Shown: piece by piece, positions 11,994 to 20,148 of the stretch | How the letters are laid out: each line of letters starts with the position of its first letter | Position numbering within the stretch: position 1 is the stretch's first letter | Virus record (IMG/VR): IMGVR_UViG_3300021379_002126 | Location: 1 to 20,982 of that record | Origin: a virus | Reading direction: 5' to 3' (one strand) | DNA length: 20,982 bases | Translations under genes and position numbers: made by a program | Notes under the pieces: model-generated | The model's input: the letters and a program-made list of their open reading frames with translations, nothing else | Databases searched by the model: none | Told to the model about the DNA's origin: nothing

Positions 11994-14531
11994 CTATTTT
12001 ACGTTAGATAACTTCATGTATATTTTATATTGTAAAGGTCTAATTGTATTAACGAATACAATCCCTTCCCCTTTATTACCTGTGATAACGACTATATCGT
12101 CTTTCTTGGGGAGTTTATTACCCGCATCTAGGTAATCTGTCAAGCGGGATTCTCTATTGTTATCCATAAATAAACCAGTTACTATACCTTTTTCATCATG
12201 TAGCTCTAACCTAGCATAAGCGTTGCCATTTCTGCTGGTTCTTTTCATTACATCCATTAAAGTCCCTACAAACTTAATATTGGCCCCTTGATTAGCAATA
12301 CTTACTGTTTCTGAACATTGATAATCTTCTGAGTTCTTAAGTATGTCTCTGATTGTATAGGAGTAACTATAGCCTAAAAGCTTAGTTTCAAAATACCAGT
12401 TTGCATACTTTATTGCGTTTTGATTTTGTTCACAGATAGCCTGATAAGGTTGCCTTTTCTTATTTAAAGTGTTTATTCTACTTTCTTTAAAAATAGGTCT
12501 ATTATCGTCAGCCATTAACTCTTCATTGATAGCAGCCTCGATAGAAGTAATTATATTATAGTTGTATTGCTCCCCCAAAATTAAGAAGTTTCTTTTCTCC
12601 CTATCTGTTAAAACATTAAATGTCTGAGCCTCTAATACTAAATCAGATCTATTAGTAATCACAAAGGAATCTAAAAGACCAGCTTGGATTAAGCTAGATA
12701 AAGTACCAATGTTTAAACCAGCCTGTTTAGCCACTGTAAACACCTCATATTTGTTTGCAAAAGATTCTTGTCTAAACTCTAGCAAGTGAATTAAAACCTT
12801 CTCAGAAACGCCTTTAATTGAGTTTAAACCGTATCTGATATCTTTCCCTTCAACTTTAAAGTCAATATCTGATTTATTAAGATCTGGAGGAAGTAATTTA
12901 ATATCAAAGTGAGCCAACTCTTGGGAAATCTTAGCAATCTCTTCATGACTGTTTGGTTCAAACTTAGCAAACTTTAACAAGCTTAAAAAGAAGTCTTGTG
13001 GATACTTAAACTTCAAATAAATAGTGATAGCTGCAAGGCAAGCATAACTAATTGAGTGAGACTTGTTGAATGAATAGTTAGCTGAGTCCTCTGCAACTTT
13101 CCAAAGAACTTCTGCAATTCTTGGGTCGAGATCGTTTTCTTTGATCTTGTCTGAAATTTTAGCTTTCCATTCAGGCATTTGGTCTACCTTTTTCTTGCCG
13201 ACAATCCTTCTAAGCTGCTCAGCTTCATCAAGACTAAACCCAACCTTCTCAGCCATCTTCATCAACTGTTCCTGATAAAGAGGAATACCTCCTGTATAGT
13301 CCAGCACAGAATCAAAGAACGGATGGACAGATTGAGATTCTCCAGTTCTTGCATATTCAGCATACCTATCTTTAAAGTCTAACGCTCCGGGTCGAGCAAT
13401 AGCAACAACCGCAGAAAGTTGTTCTAAATTCCTAGGAGCGATTCTTTGGCAAACTCTAAAGTTAGTTTCAGCCTCAATTTGAAATAAACCTTGAGGGCTT
13501 TGGAGGTTTTCTAAAGCAGTATAAATAAGCGGGTCATGGGGGCTAATCTTGTTTAGATCTAAACCTTTTCTCTCTGCGACATCATGGACAACAGATAGAG
13601 TTCTTAAACCCAAAATATCAAACTTAACACTCAGACTAGCAACATCGTCCATATCATAACCAGAAACCAATGCTCCATCATTAGTCTTCTGGAGAGGCAT
13701 AATATCTGACTGGTTGTAATAACAAATCGAAATGCCTGATGGATGAACTCCTGTATTCTTTACTAACCCCTCAAGCTTCTTAGCAATCTTAAAAGCTTTT
13801 GGGTGTTGGTCTGCATACTTCTTAAAAGTCTCACTCTGTTCATAAGCGACATTAAGTTTAGCCACCTTGCCGAATTGTTTTGGAATGCTATCACTAATTT
13901 GGTTTACCTGTGTCTCGTTAAGCTCTTCAACAATCTTACCACACTCTTTCATGCAGAGCTTACCACTGAGAGTGTTTAGGGTAAGTATCTTAGAAGTCCG
14001 ACCTGAGTGCTGCTCTTCAATATACTGCACAACTTCAGCCCTCCGATTATAAGAGATGTCATTATCAACGTCAGCAAGTAGAGAGCCATCAAGAAAAGTA
14101 TCACCATTATGTTCGATCTTTCTTGCTCTACTTTTAGATACGAATCTTTCAAAAAATAAGTCATATTCAATTGGGTCTACATTAGTTACACCCAAAAGGT
14201 ATAAAATTAACGATCCAGCAGCAGATCCTCGTCCTGCACCAGTTGGAATCTTCTCTTTCTTACAAAAATAAAGAACATCCCAATTCAATAAAATATAATC
14301 AATAAATCCTAGCTCCTCGAAAATATCAAGCTCCATAATGGCCCGATCATAATACTCCTGTCTATTTGCAAACTTTGTAATCCCTTTATCTTTAAGACCT
14401 TTTCTAGATAAGGCATAAAGAATCTCTTTGTTTGAGCTGGACCCATCAATATCTAATTCGTTTAAAACTTCAGGCTTTACTTTAATCTCAGGTAGCTTAA
14501 CTCCTGCTGGGAATGGGTTTTCGTATCTCAT
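11994..14531 (-). CDS. dnaE: DNA polymerase III alpha subunit, catalytic core (PHP-less)
   Basis: The 845-aa product is the C-family replicative polymerase from just before the palm to the C-terminal OB fold. It shows GAGRGSAAGSLI (98-109), the acidic cluster DVDND (154-158) matching the PDFDVDF site of E. coli alpha, and VKFDILGLRTL (302-312) carrying the third catalytic Asp (D305). It also shows VHPSGI (262-267), SFNKSHSISYA (487-497), a helix-hairpin-helix region (about 565-622) and an OB fold (about 750-835). The N-terminal PHP domain of normal DnaE is absent. It is encoded by the cistron two genes upstream, and a proofreading exonuclease gene lies between them. The start overlaps the exonuclease stop by ATGA. 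A loop of about 12 residues is inserted before the acidic cluster relative to E. coli. All catalytic residues appear intact, so an active replicase is expected. Confidence 0.95.
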   Translation of the reverse strand: MRYENPFPAGVKLPEIKVKPEVLNELDIDGSSSNKEILYALSRKGLKDKGITKFANRQEYYDRAIMELDIFEELGFIDYILLNWDVLYFCKKEKIPTGAGRGSAAGSLILYLLGVTNVDPIEYDLFFERFVSKSRARKIEHNGDTFLDGSLLADVDNDISYNRRAEVVQYIEEQHSGRTSKILTLNTLSGKLCMKECGKIVEELNETQVNQISDSIPKQFGKVAKLNVAYEQSETFKKYADQHPKAFKIAKKLEGLVKNTGVHPSGISICYYNQSDIMPLQKTNDGALVSGYDMDDVASLSVKFDILGLRTLSVVHDVAERKGLDLNKISPHDPLIYTALENLQSPQGLFQIEAETNFRVCQRIAPRNLEQLSAVVAIARPGALDFKDRYAEYARTGESQSVHPFFDSVLDYTGGIPLYQEQLMKMAEKVGFSLDEAEQLRRIVGKKKVDQMPEWKAKISDKIKENDLDPRIAEVLWKVAEDSANYSFNKSHSISYACLAAITIYLKFKYPQDFFLSLLKFAKFEPNSHEEIAKISQELAHFDIKLLPPDLNKSDIDFKVEGKDIRYGLNSIKGVSEKVLIHLLEFRQESFANKYEVFTVAKQAGLNIGTLSSLIQAGLLDSFVITNRSDLVLEAQTFNVLTDREKRNFLILGEQYNYNIITSIEAAINEELMADDNRPIFKESRINTLNKKRQPYQAICEQNQNAIKYANWYFETKLLGYSYSYTIRDILKNSEDYQCSETVSIANQGANIKFVGTLMDVMKRTSRNGNAYARLELHDEKGIVTGLFMDNNRESRLTDYLDAGNKLPKKDDIVVITGNKGEGIVFVNTIRPLQYKIYMKLSNVK

Positions 14532-15172
14532 AGTTCAATTTGGAATAGTTGCTTTTTGAAAATCTCGAAGTTCATCTCAATATCATATAAAGCGTGATGT
14601 AATCTATTTTTATCGTGATCGATCTTATACTTCTTTAATAAAGCTGCTTGAGAAGCTCTCACACCTCTTTTATGATTATTTATCCATTTATATTGCCAAT
14701 AGATAAAATTATCAAAATCTATTTTAGGTTTTTCTGGCTCAACGTCTGCAATAGCTCTGGCCACACTTAGGGTATCAATAATTCTATCAACGTAAGAATG
14801 ATCAGAATCTAAACCAATAAGCTTCCTCCATACATCAATCATATAAACATCAAAACCCAATAAGTTATGACCGACAACTTTGTAATCAGGATTATAAAGT
14901 TCTTTAGAAAACTCTTGCCAAAGCTTAGTTGGATCTTCAGCTACCTCGTTATAATGGTTTATATCAAACCTCGTTGTTTTTGCAGCGCCTTCGGAGACAT
15001 TTAAATCATCCCAACGAATGTAGCGATTCTGCCTATCAATGATCCTGTCACCTTGAGCGATGATCCAAGCGATTTGAAAAGGTTTAGACTTTATTAAATT
15101 TAAACCTTCAGTCTCAGTATCAAAGATAAGATATTTCTGCTTCTTATCGAATCTTAATATTTGCTCGTTCAT
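14528..15172 (-). CDS. dnaQ-like: DnaQ-like DEDD 3'-5' exonuclease (proofreading)
   Basis: The 214-aa product has the three exonuclease motifs of the DEDDh family: YLIFDTETEG (14-23; D18, E20), VVGHNLLGFDVYMID (99-113; D108) and HHALYD (192-197; HxAxxD). It is expected to proofread for the adjacent polymerase. The frame extends to a TTG at 15199, but ATG 15172 is preferred because it forms the same ATGA stop/start overlap with the upstream gene that this operon uses repeatedly and removes only nine basic residues. It lies between the PHP-like gene and the polymerase core, overlapping both by 4 nt. In PolC the exonuclease is inserted within PHP; here it is a separate cistron in a comparable place. 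Confidence 0.9.
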   Translation of the reverse strand: MNEQILRFDKKQKYLIFDTETEGLNLIKSKPFQIAWIIAQGDRIIDRQNRYIRWDDLNVSEGAAKTTRFDINHYNEVAEDPTKLWQEFSKELYNPDYKVVGHNLLGFDVYMIDVWRKLIGLDSDHSYVDRIIDTLSVARAIADVEPEKPKIDFDNFIYWQYKWINNHKRGVRASQAALLKKYKIDHDKNRLHHALYDIEMNFEIFKKQLFQIEL

Positions 15173-15906
15173 TTTTGATTTAAGTAGCTTTCGAAACAAA
15201 ATTTATCACTGCCGAAATGATCTAAGTTGGGCTTTGATAAACTCCCTCCTCCAAAAGATCTGTTTGATAAAATCTTGTAGGTTTGAAGGGCTTCAACATC
15301 CTCTTGGTTTTTGTACAAAATCGTTTTAACGTTAGCAAGCTTATATTTACCCGCTACATATTCATTCACTTTTTTGAGAAGTAAATGATCGAAAGGTAAT
15401 TCATTATTCTCCACCCAAAATACAGGATTTAAATCTTTTATGTTTGGTAGACATCTTTTTAACTTGAAGTTATTTTCGTATATAAAACTATCGTAAAAAG
15501 GGACTACAAACGATAAAGCCTCCTCATCCCAAAACTCCATGAAGGAGTTGTAATCTATTTTACCTTCAGCTTCTGTAAAAGCTTTTGAATAAATCTTGTT
15601 TAGAAGTTTGCAGCCTTGATCGTTTTTCGCAAAGATAATATTTTTGTGATCAGACTCATTATTGTCTTCTGACATATCATTACAGAATGTCAATCTAAGA
15701 CCGTAATACAAATCTAAATCATTAGCCTCGCAAGCTTTAAAAGCTTTCATGAAGCTTGTTAGATTATCTTCAACAAGAACAACATTTTTTATGTCATTGT
15801 CTTTACAGATTTCAATTAGCGAATCTGAACCTGACTCTTTAGATTCATTATCTAAGGTCAATATACTTTTCCCATATGAGAATGTAGAACGAAATACAGG
15901 AGTCAT
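15169..15906 (-). CDS. Degenerate PHP domain of DNA polymerase III alpha (separate gene)
   Basis: The 245-aa product aligns by pattern with the N-terminal PHP domain of DnaE: a first strand VFRSTFSYGKSIL, SLIEICKDNDIKNVVLVEDN, a helix, then LYYGLRLTF where DnaE has PIIGCEL. It continues with a 'LLNKIYSKA' helix and ends with SDKFCFESYLNQK, the linker that normally leads to the palm. The metal-binding His residues of active PHP domains (HLHxHS, TDHGN) are absent, so it is probably structural only. It overlaps the exonuclease gene by ATGA. AAGGAG lies only two bases before the ATG, an unusually short spacing; a four-codon minicistron (ATG AAG GAG TAA, 15917-15906) ends in TAATG on this start codon. 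Confidence 0.7.
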   Translation of the reverse strand: MTPVFRSTFSYGKSILTLDNESKESGSDSLIEICKDNDIKNVVLVEDNLTSFMKAFKACEANDLDLYYGLRLTFCNDMSEDNNESDHKNIIFAKNDQGCKLLNKIYSKAFTEAEGKIDYNSFMEFWDEEALSFVVPFYDSFIYENNFKLKRCLPNIKDLNPVFWVENNELPFDHLLLKKVNEYVAGKYKLANVKTILYKNQEDVEALQTYKILSNRSFGGGSLSKPNLDHFGSDKFCFESYLNQK

Positions 15907-15939
15907 TACTCCTTCATTCTATATAGGTTTTGAAATAAA

Positions 15940-16965
15940 TCAAGAACAATGAGCAGGGCAACCGCGATAATATTGCATTTCGTAAGTGCAGCCTTCTGGA
16001 ACGATATCTTCGGAGAACTCCTCTTCAAAACAAGAACCTACAGTTTGACCGTCAGAATTTTTAAACACATAATAAAAAAAGTCAAACTTCATAGAGCAAT
16101 GCCATTTAGGAGTGCCATCTTTCTTAAGTTCCCCTTTTTTTGTAGCAAACCCACAAAGTAATTTACCGCTAAACGAATTGTCAGAAGGGAATCCTTTATC
16201 AAGTGCAAAATTGGCAACAGCATCCTCTTCTGTGAATTCGTCTAGATATCTTTGGATCTCTGTAAGCTGCATTTCAAAACCAAAGAGATCCTCATCGCTC
16301 AGAGGAGCCATTCTTAAAACTCCGCTTTTTTTAGCTTCTGGATCTAATTCAAATTTCAAAAACAAGAACTCACTTTGTTTGTTGTGGTACTCTGGAAACA
16401 AATGTTTTGTAGCGAGACTATACATTAAGTCCTGCATATTATCTTCCAGATCCTTGCCTTTGAAAACCTCTTTACTAGTTTTAAAGTCTCTGATCAGAGC
16501 GAACTTTTGCTTCTTGTATAAGAATAGCTTGTCAATAAATCCTCTAATACGATAAGCAATCTGCCCATCGTTTTTTACGATATCAAAATCTTGCTCGGAG
16601 AGTTCTTGAGTTGGCTTATCTAAATCCCTACCAAAGAAATCATAATTCAAACCATTGAAGGTCATTTCTTTGATAAGCTCGATATTCTCTATGTCGTCAA
16701 CCTCTTCTCGTTTAGCATGCTTCATGACTAAACGTTTGATTGATGGTACAGCAAAAATATCTTCAGCCTCCATGATTGCATCATAGTGACCTTTGCGTCT
16801 TTCTTCGCCCAATAATTCAAAAATTAAGTGACAAATAGAACCTCTTTTAGCTCCATCATTGCTAGTATCAGGAAGCTTTAACTTATACTTGCACCAGTAT
16901 AACCAAGAACAGCCTTGAGCCGTCTTGATCCTACTTGCTGATAGAGCTGTCTTTGGTTCAGTCAT
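15940..16965 (-). CDS. PD-(D/E)XK nuclease, RecB/AddB/Cas4-like
   Basis: The 341-aa product opens with the typical LSASRIKTAQ.C motif and KRGSICHLIFELL (40-52; H46). It then has YRIRGFIDKLFLY (138-150; D145), the catalytic ALIRDFKTSK (156-165; D160, K162) and QDLMYSLATK (178-187), the order of RecB-family nucleases. Cysteines at the two ends (C19 and C25; C326, C336, C340) are placed where AddB and Cas4 bind a 4Fe-4S cluster, though the spacing differs from the standard CxxC. It likely resects or processes DNA in replication or recombination. It overlaps the primase gene by 8 nt. No helicase domain is attached. Confidence 0.85.
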   Translation of the reverse strand: MTEPKTALSASRIKTAQGCSWLYWCKYKLKLPDTSNDGAKRGSICHLIFELLGEERRKGHYDAIMEAEDIFAVPSIKRLVMKHAKREEVDDIENIELIKEMTFNGLNYDFFGRDLDKPTQELSEQDFDIVKNDGQIAYRIRGFIDKLFLYKKQKFALIRDFKTSKEVFKGKDLEDNMQDLMYSLATKHLFPEYHNKQSEFLFLKFELDPEAKKSGVLRMAPLSDEDLFGFEMQLTEIQRYLDEFTEEDAVANFALDKGFPSDNSFSGKLLCGFATKKGELKKDGTPKWHCSMKFDFFYYVFKNSDGQTVGSCFEEEFSEDIVPEGCTYEMQYYRGCPAHCS

Positions 16966-18007
16966 TAATCCTATTTACTATTTTTATTTCAGTTTTTGTA
17001 AACAGGCTATAATTATCAGAAACAAATTTTACAATGTATTCACGCTGCTCTTTCTGATCTATCTGTCTATCTAACCAGTTATTGATATTATATCCGTTTT
17101 GATAACATTCTCCAAAATCATTCGCCTTTGGAGGTAATTTAATTACAAGTGTATCTAAATCAAAATAATTAGATAATTTTAAATAGTTTTTAATCGCAGC
17201 AATCAAACCCCGGTTCTGAGGTGAAGCTGCATCATTGTTTGTTGATATGAAAATCTTATTTAGAGTCTTGCTAGAAAGAAAATTAATGATATCAGCGCTA
17301 GCAGAAAGACCAAAGAGAACCAAGACATTTTTAACTCCTTGTTCATATAACGCCATGCAATCGCCAATGCTTTCAACCAATATAACTTCAGATAATCTAT
17401 CTATTTCAGAATGGCAATCATTGCCAGCAACATAAGCTGGATATACCCAAGTGTTCTTTTTGCCTATATGCTTCCACTTTGGATAATTATTATCCTCGTC
17501 GATCTTACGGCCTGAGAAGCCTACGATTTCAGCGTTTTCATTATAAATAGGAAACACCATACGCCTATACATCTTACCTACTCCAGCTAACCCGATTTTA
17601 AAAGATGTTTGAGTATGTTCAGATATTCCCTTATCTTTATAGAATTTATAATTTGGAAATAATTTATCTAGAACCTCTTCAGAAAATGAAAATTCCATTT
17701 GTATTTTTTCTTCTTTTGGGGAGTTGTAGTTTTCGCTATTCTTTATTTTTTTTAAAGAGTTTGTGTAACTACTGTTTTCCCCAACAGTCATTTTAACCAA
17801 AGACTCAAAAGGTTTTGACCCTTTGTCCTCAACAAAGTCCATCCATACTCCTGTATTTTTATATATCTTAAGCGCTGTAGAATTATCGCCATTACGATAA
17901 AGAGCTTGCGATCTCCAATGATCACCACAATCAATTAACTCATAACCAATTGAGGTTAGGATTCTCTCAAACTCGTCCGATATCGCTGAAACGTCTTGTT
18001 GGTTCAT
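16958..18007 (-). CDS. dnaG-like: DnaG-type primase with TOPRIM domain
   Basis: The 349-aa product has a degenerate N-terminal zinc-binding-like domain (WRSQALYRNGDNSTALKIY, then GVWMDFV) that lacks the CHC2 cysteines. A primase core follows with MYRRMVFPIYNENAEIVGFSGRKI (about 146-169). The TOPRIM fold has VILVESIGDCMAL (208-220; E212, D216), VLVLFGL and FISTNNDAA (253-261), where the usual DxD reads NND. It should make primers for the polymerase together with the overlapping DnaB gene. ATG 18007 is chosen because GAGGAG lies seven bases upstream. An ATG five codons earlier (18022) contains that ribosome-binding site inside its own first codons and has none of its own. The helicase C-terminal tail and this gene share 41 bp. 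Confidence 0.85.
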   Translation of the reverse strand: MNQQDVSAISDEFERILTSIGYELIDCGDHWRSQALYRNGDNSTALKIYKNTGVWMDFVEDKGSKPFESLVKMTVGENSSYTNSLKKIKNSENYNSPKEEKIQMEFSFSEEVLDKLFPNYKFYKDKGISEHTQTSFKIGLAGVGKMYRRMVFPIYNENAEIVGFSGRKIDEDNNYPKWKHIGKKNTWVYPAYVAGNDCHSEIDRLSEVILVESIGDCMALYEQGVKNVLVLFGLSASADIINFLSSKTLNKIFISTNNDAASPQNRGLIAAIKNYLKLSNYFDLDTLVIKLPPKANDFGECYQNGYNINNWLDRQIDQKEQREYIVKFVSDNYSLFTKTEIKIVNRIND

Positions 18008-19520
18008 TAGGTTGCTCCTCATCAGGTTGATCTTGGTTAGGAATTGTTCGGTCTAATTCTGGTTCTCCATTTTGCGCTCTAACAATATCTCTAAGATCTC
18101 CTCTTTCGGAGATGTTAAAGTTGTTAAAATCTAAATTAATAAAGTTCCTCCTTAAAGTATCTCCAACCAATATTGGTTCAATAGCTCCAGCAATATCCCT
18201 ACCTAAACTACGATACTTAACACTAACTAATTTATGAGTGCCAAAACGATGGCCATCTTCTTGGATTTCATCTTCAGTTTTTCTCCTAAGAATGAACATG
18301 TGAGAGGAGAATTGAGTAATCCTATCGGATAGCGATACGATACTTTCATCATCAATAACGTTGTTAGCGTTACGGTTAGTTGTAATTCCAGATCTGTTTG
18401 ATTGCACAGAGGTAATCATAGGGATAACTGGTTCTCCATCTTCAAGGATTTCTTTCTGAATACACCTTTTAAACTTGTCCACCATATCACCAACAATCTG
18501 CCACTCGCTTTTATTACCTGCTGGAGTATTGGATGTTTTAATATAGTCGAATGAAAATACCATTGGATTACCTCTTCCGACTTTTGAATAGTAAAACCTC
18601 TTTAAAGTGTTTACCATGCTGTCAACATCCATGCCTCCAACATTATAATAATAAAATTTTAAATTGTGAATCTTAGGCCATACAGCACGGACTTTAGATA
18701 CAATTTCCTCTCCAGCTTGTCTCCATCTGCCGCTCTCTAAAAGATGCATGGGGACTCCAGAATGAGCTGCACATTGACGCATCATCAATTCTATCTTACT
18801 CATCTCCCCGTTATCAAAGTGTAAAACAGGAACGTTATATTTTAACGCTACCTTTGTTGCGTAATCCATACAAAACTGAGTTTTACCAACACCTGATCTA
18901 GCCACAATCACGGTAATGTTTCCGGGCCGAAGAAGAGAGCCGTAAATATCATTAATGGTCTCATGTGGACCCATCATTCCAAACTCTTCGATAGGATTGT
19001 TTCCTCTATCTTCGATAAAGTGTTCCATATCTTCATAAATGTTTTCTGGAACATCATTACCAATATCGAAAAGGTTTATCTTTGAATTGTAAACGTGGTC
19101 AGCAGTTTCAATAATATCCGTATAGGAAGATTCAGCTGGCATAGCCTTCATCTTATCGATGATATCTTCACAAGACTCTAGAATCTCTCTACGAATGGAG
19201 TACTTTTTTAACTCTCTGCATGTCTTGATAAGGTTTCCGGGTGGGACAGACCTCATTGAAAGAGATTTAATGTAGCCCGAAGGATCAACATTATCTTTGA
19301 AATTTAAACCAATAGCTTTAACCCTCTGTCCAATAATGATGCTATCAACCTCTTCACCAGCATCGACAGCTTGTTTGATTACTGAAAAGATTGTAGAGTG
19401 TAGAGCTGTTTGGCTAGAGAAATCTTTGTGACTGATAAAGTTTGAAATCTCAATCAAAGATTGAGGATCTTTTAAAAGACCTGCCAATAACTGTCTTTCT
19501 AATTCGTAATTCTGAATCAT
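17967..19520 (-). CDS. dnaB-like: Replicative DnaB-type helicase
   Basis: The 517-aa product has the DnaB N-terminal helical domain (about 1-140, starting NYELERQLLAGLL). Its RecA-fold motor shows Walker A ARSGVGKT (207-214), HFDNGEM (234-240, the catalytic-Glu segment) and Walker B MVFSFDYIKT (320-329). The loop MITSVQSNRSG (368-378) and basic VKYRSLGRD (434-442) resemble motifs H3 and H4. It is expected to form the hexamer that unwinds the fork. The last 30 residues are Pro/Glu/Gln-rich and disordered, and their DNA overlaps the primase start. The ATG overlaps the upstream stop by ATGA. No separate loader (DnaC/gp59-like) is seen in the window. Confidence 0.93.
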   Translation of the reverse strand: MIQNYELERQLLAGLLKDPQSLIEISNFISHKDFSSQTALHSTIFSVIKQAVDAGEEVDSIIIGQRVKAIGLNFKDNVDPSGYIKSLSMRSVPPGNLIKTCRELKKYSIRREILESCEDIIDKMKAMPAESSYTDIIETADHVYNSKINLFDIGNDVPENIYEDMEHFIEDRGNNPIEEFGMMGPHETINDIYGSLLRPGNITVIVARSGVGKTQFCMDYATKVALKYNVPVLHFDNGEMSKIELMMRQCAAHSGVPMHLLESGRWRQAGEEIVSKVRAVWPKIHNLKFYYYNVGGMDVDSMVNTLKRFYYSKVGRGNPMVFSFDYIKTSNTPAGNKSEWQIVGDMVDKFKRCIQKEILEDGEPVIPMITSVQSNRSGITTNRNANNVIDDESIVSLSDRITQFSSHMFILRRKTEDEIQEDGHRFGTHKLVSVKYRSLGRDIAGAIEPILVGDTLRRNFINLDFNNFNISERGDLRDIVRAQNGEPELDRTIPNQDQPDEEQPNEPTRRFSDIGRV

Positions 19521-19744
19521 CCTTTATCGTCCTCTTTCTGCATTCTGATTAAGAAATTCTCCATAGCTTTAATTAAAGCCATCTCCATAACCGCCGAATC
19601 AAATTTACTATAAATGACTGGATCTCCAGATTCGTTAGCAGCAATCATTATCAAACCTTTATACTTATCTGTATCTCCAGACAGTTCATATATTTTTTCC
19701 ACTAAACCTTCTGGAATAGAAAAAGTATTGTTTTCCTCACTCAT
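19517..19744 (-). CDS. Small acidic protein, unknown
   Basis: The 75-aa product is not recognised. It is acidic and predicted alpha/beta: GLVEKIYELSG, KYKGLIMIAAN, SGDPVIYSKFD, then a long helix EMALIKAMENFLIRM. It lies between the endonuclease and the DnaB gene with 4-nt ATGA overlaps on both sides, so it is translated in step with the helicase. Position and size suggest a replisome accessory such as a helicase regulator, but no motif supports this. Confidence 0.6.
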   Translation of the reverse strand: MSEENNTFSIPEGLVEKIYELSGDTDKYKGLIMIAANESGDPVIYSKFDSAVMEMALIKAMENFLIRMQKEDDKG

Positions 19745-20148
19745 AAATAGATATCTTGATTTTCAAAAAAGAACAAGTTTACTTCGTCTTCTGGATAAAT
19801 CTCTACGAGCTTTATATCATTGTTTAAACAGAAGTCCAACTTTTTTTGGTCTCTTTTTAATTGGTCTAGGAATTTATACCTATTCTTGTGGAAATGTTTA
19901 ACAAACTTAGTATGCTGCGCTCCTTGAACTTCAATAGCTATTTTTTTATTAGCGTTATAAAAGTCTAAGGATAGCCGACTACCGACTATCCTAAACTCTT
20001 CAAAGACTACATCATGCTTCCAGTAATCGTAGAGGAAATCTTTAACCCTATTCTGGAATTTGCTTCTACTTGCAGCTTCCCAATCTATATGATATTTTCT
20101 AGGGTTTTTAAGATTCCTTAGTTTACCATCTACAGAGTAAAATTTCAT
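19741..20148 (-). CDS. PD-(D/E)XK endonuclease (Vsr/DUF559/resolvase-like)
   Basis: The 135-aa product is a compact single-domain nuclease. An N-terminal helix (RSKFQNRVKDFLYDYW) is followed by SRLSLDFYNANKKIAIEVQGAQH (57-79). D62, E73, Q75 and H79 form the catalytic centre D-x10-ExQGxQH seen in Vsr, DUF559 and related nucleases. A helix DQLKRDQKKLDFCLNN and the final strand IKLVEI follow. It probably acts as a structure-specific or nicking endonuclease in recombination or repair. It overlaps the recombinase gene by ATGA, which favours branch processing together with that recombinase. The DNA substrate cannot be read from sequence. Confidence 0.8.
   Translation of the reverse strand: MKFYSVDGKLRNLKNPRKYHIDWEAASRSKFQNRVKDFLYDYWKHDVVFEEFRIVGSRLSLDFYNANKKIAIEVQGAQHTKFVKHFHKNRYKFLDQLKRDQKKLDFCLNNDIKLVEIYPEDEVNLFFFENQDIYL

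Noticed and set aside
15173-15199. Exonuclease start at TTG 15199, giving nine extra basic residues
   Set aside because: ATG 15172 makes the ATGA overlap typical of this operon; the TTG has no ribosome-binding site and the extra residues precede any motif.
16112-16555. 147-codon plus-strand ORF opposite the RecB-like nuclease
   Set aside because: It lies wholly within a gene with clear motifs; its product is Ser/Leu-rich without recognisable features.
18008-18022. Primase start at ATG 18022
   Set aside because: The GAGGAG ribosome-binding site lies inside these codons and is well spaced for ATG 18007.
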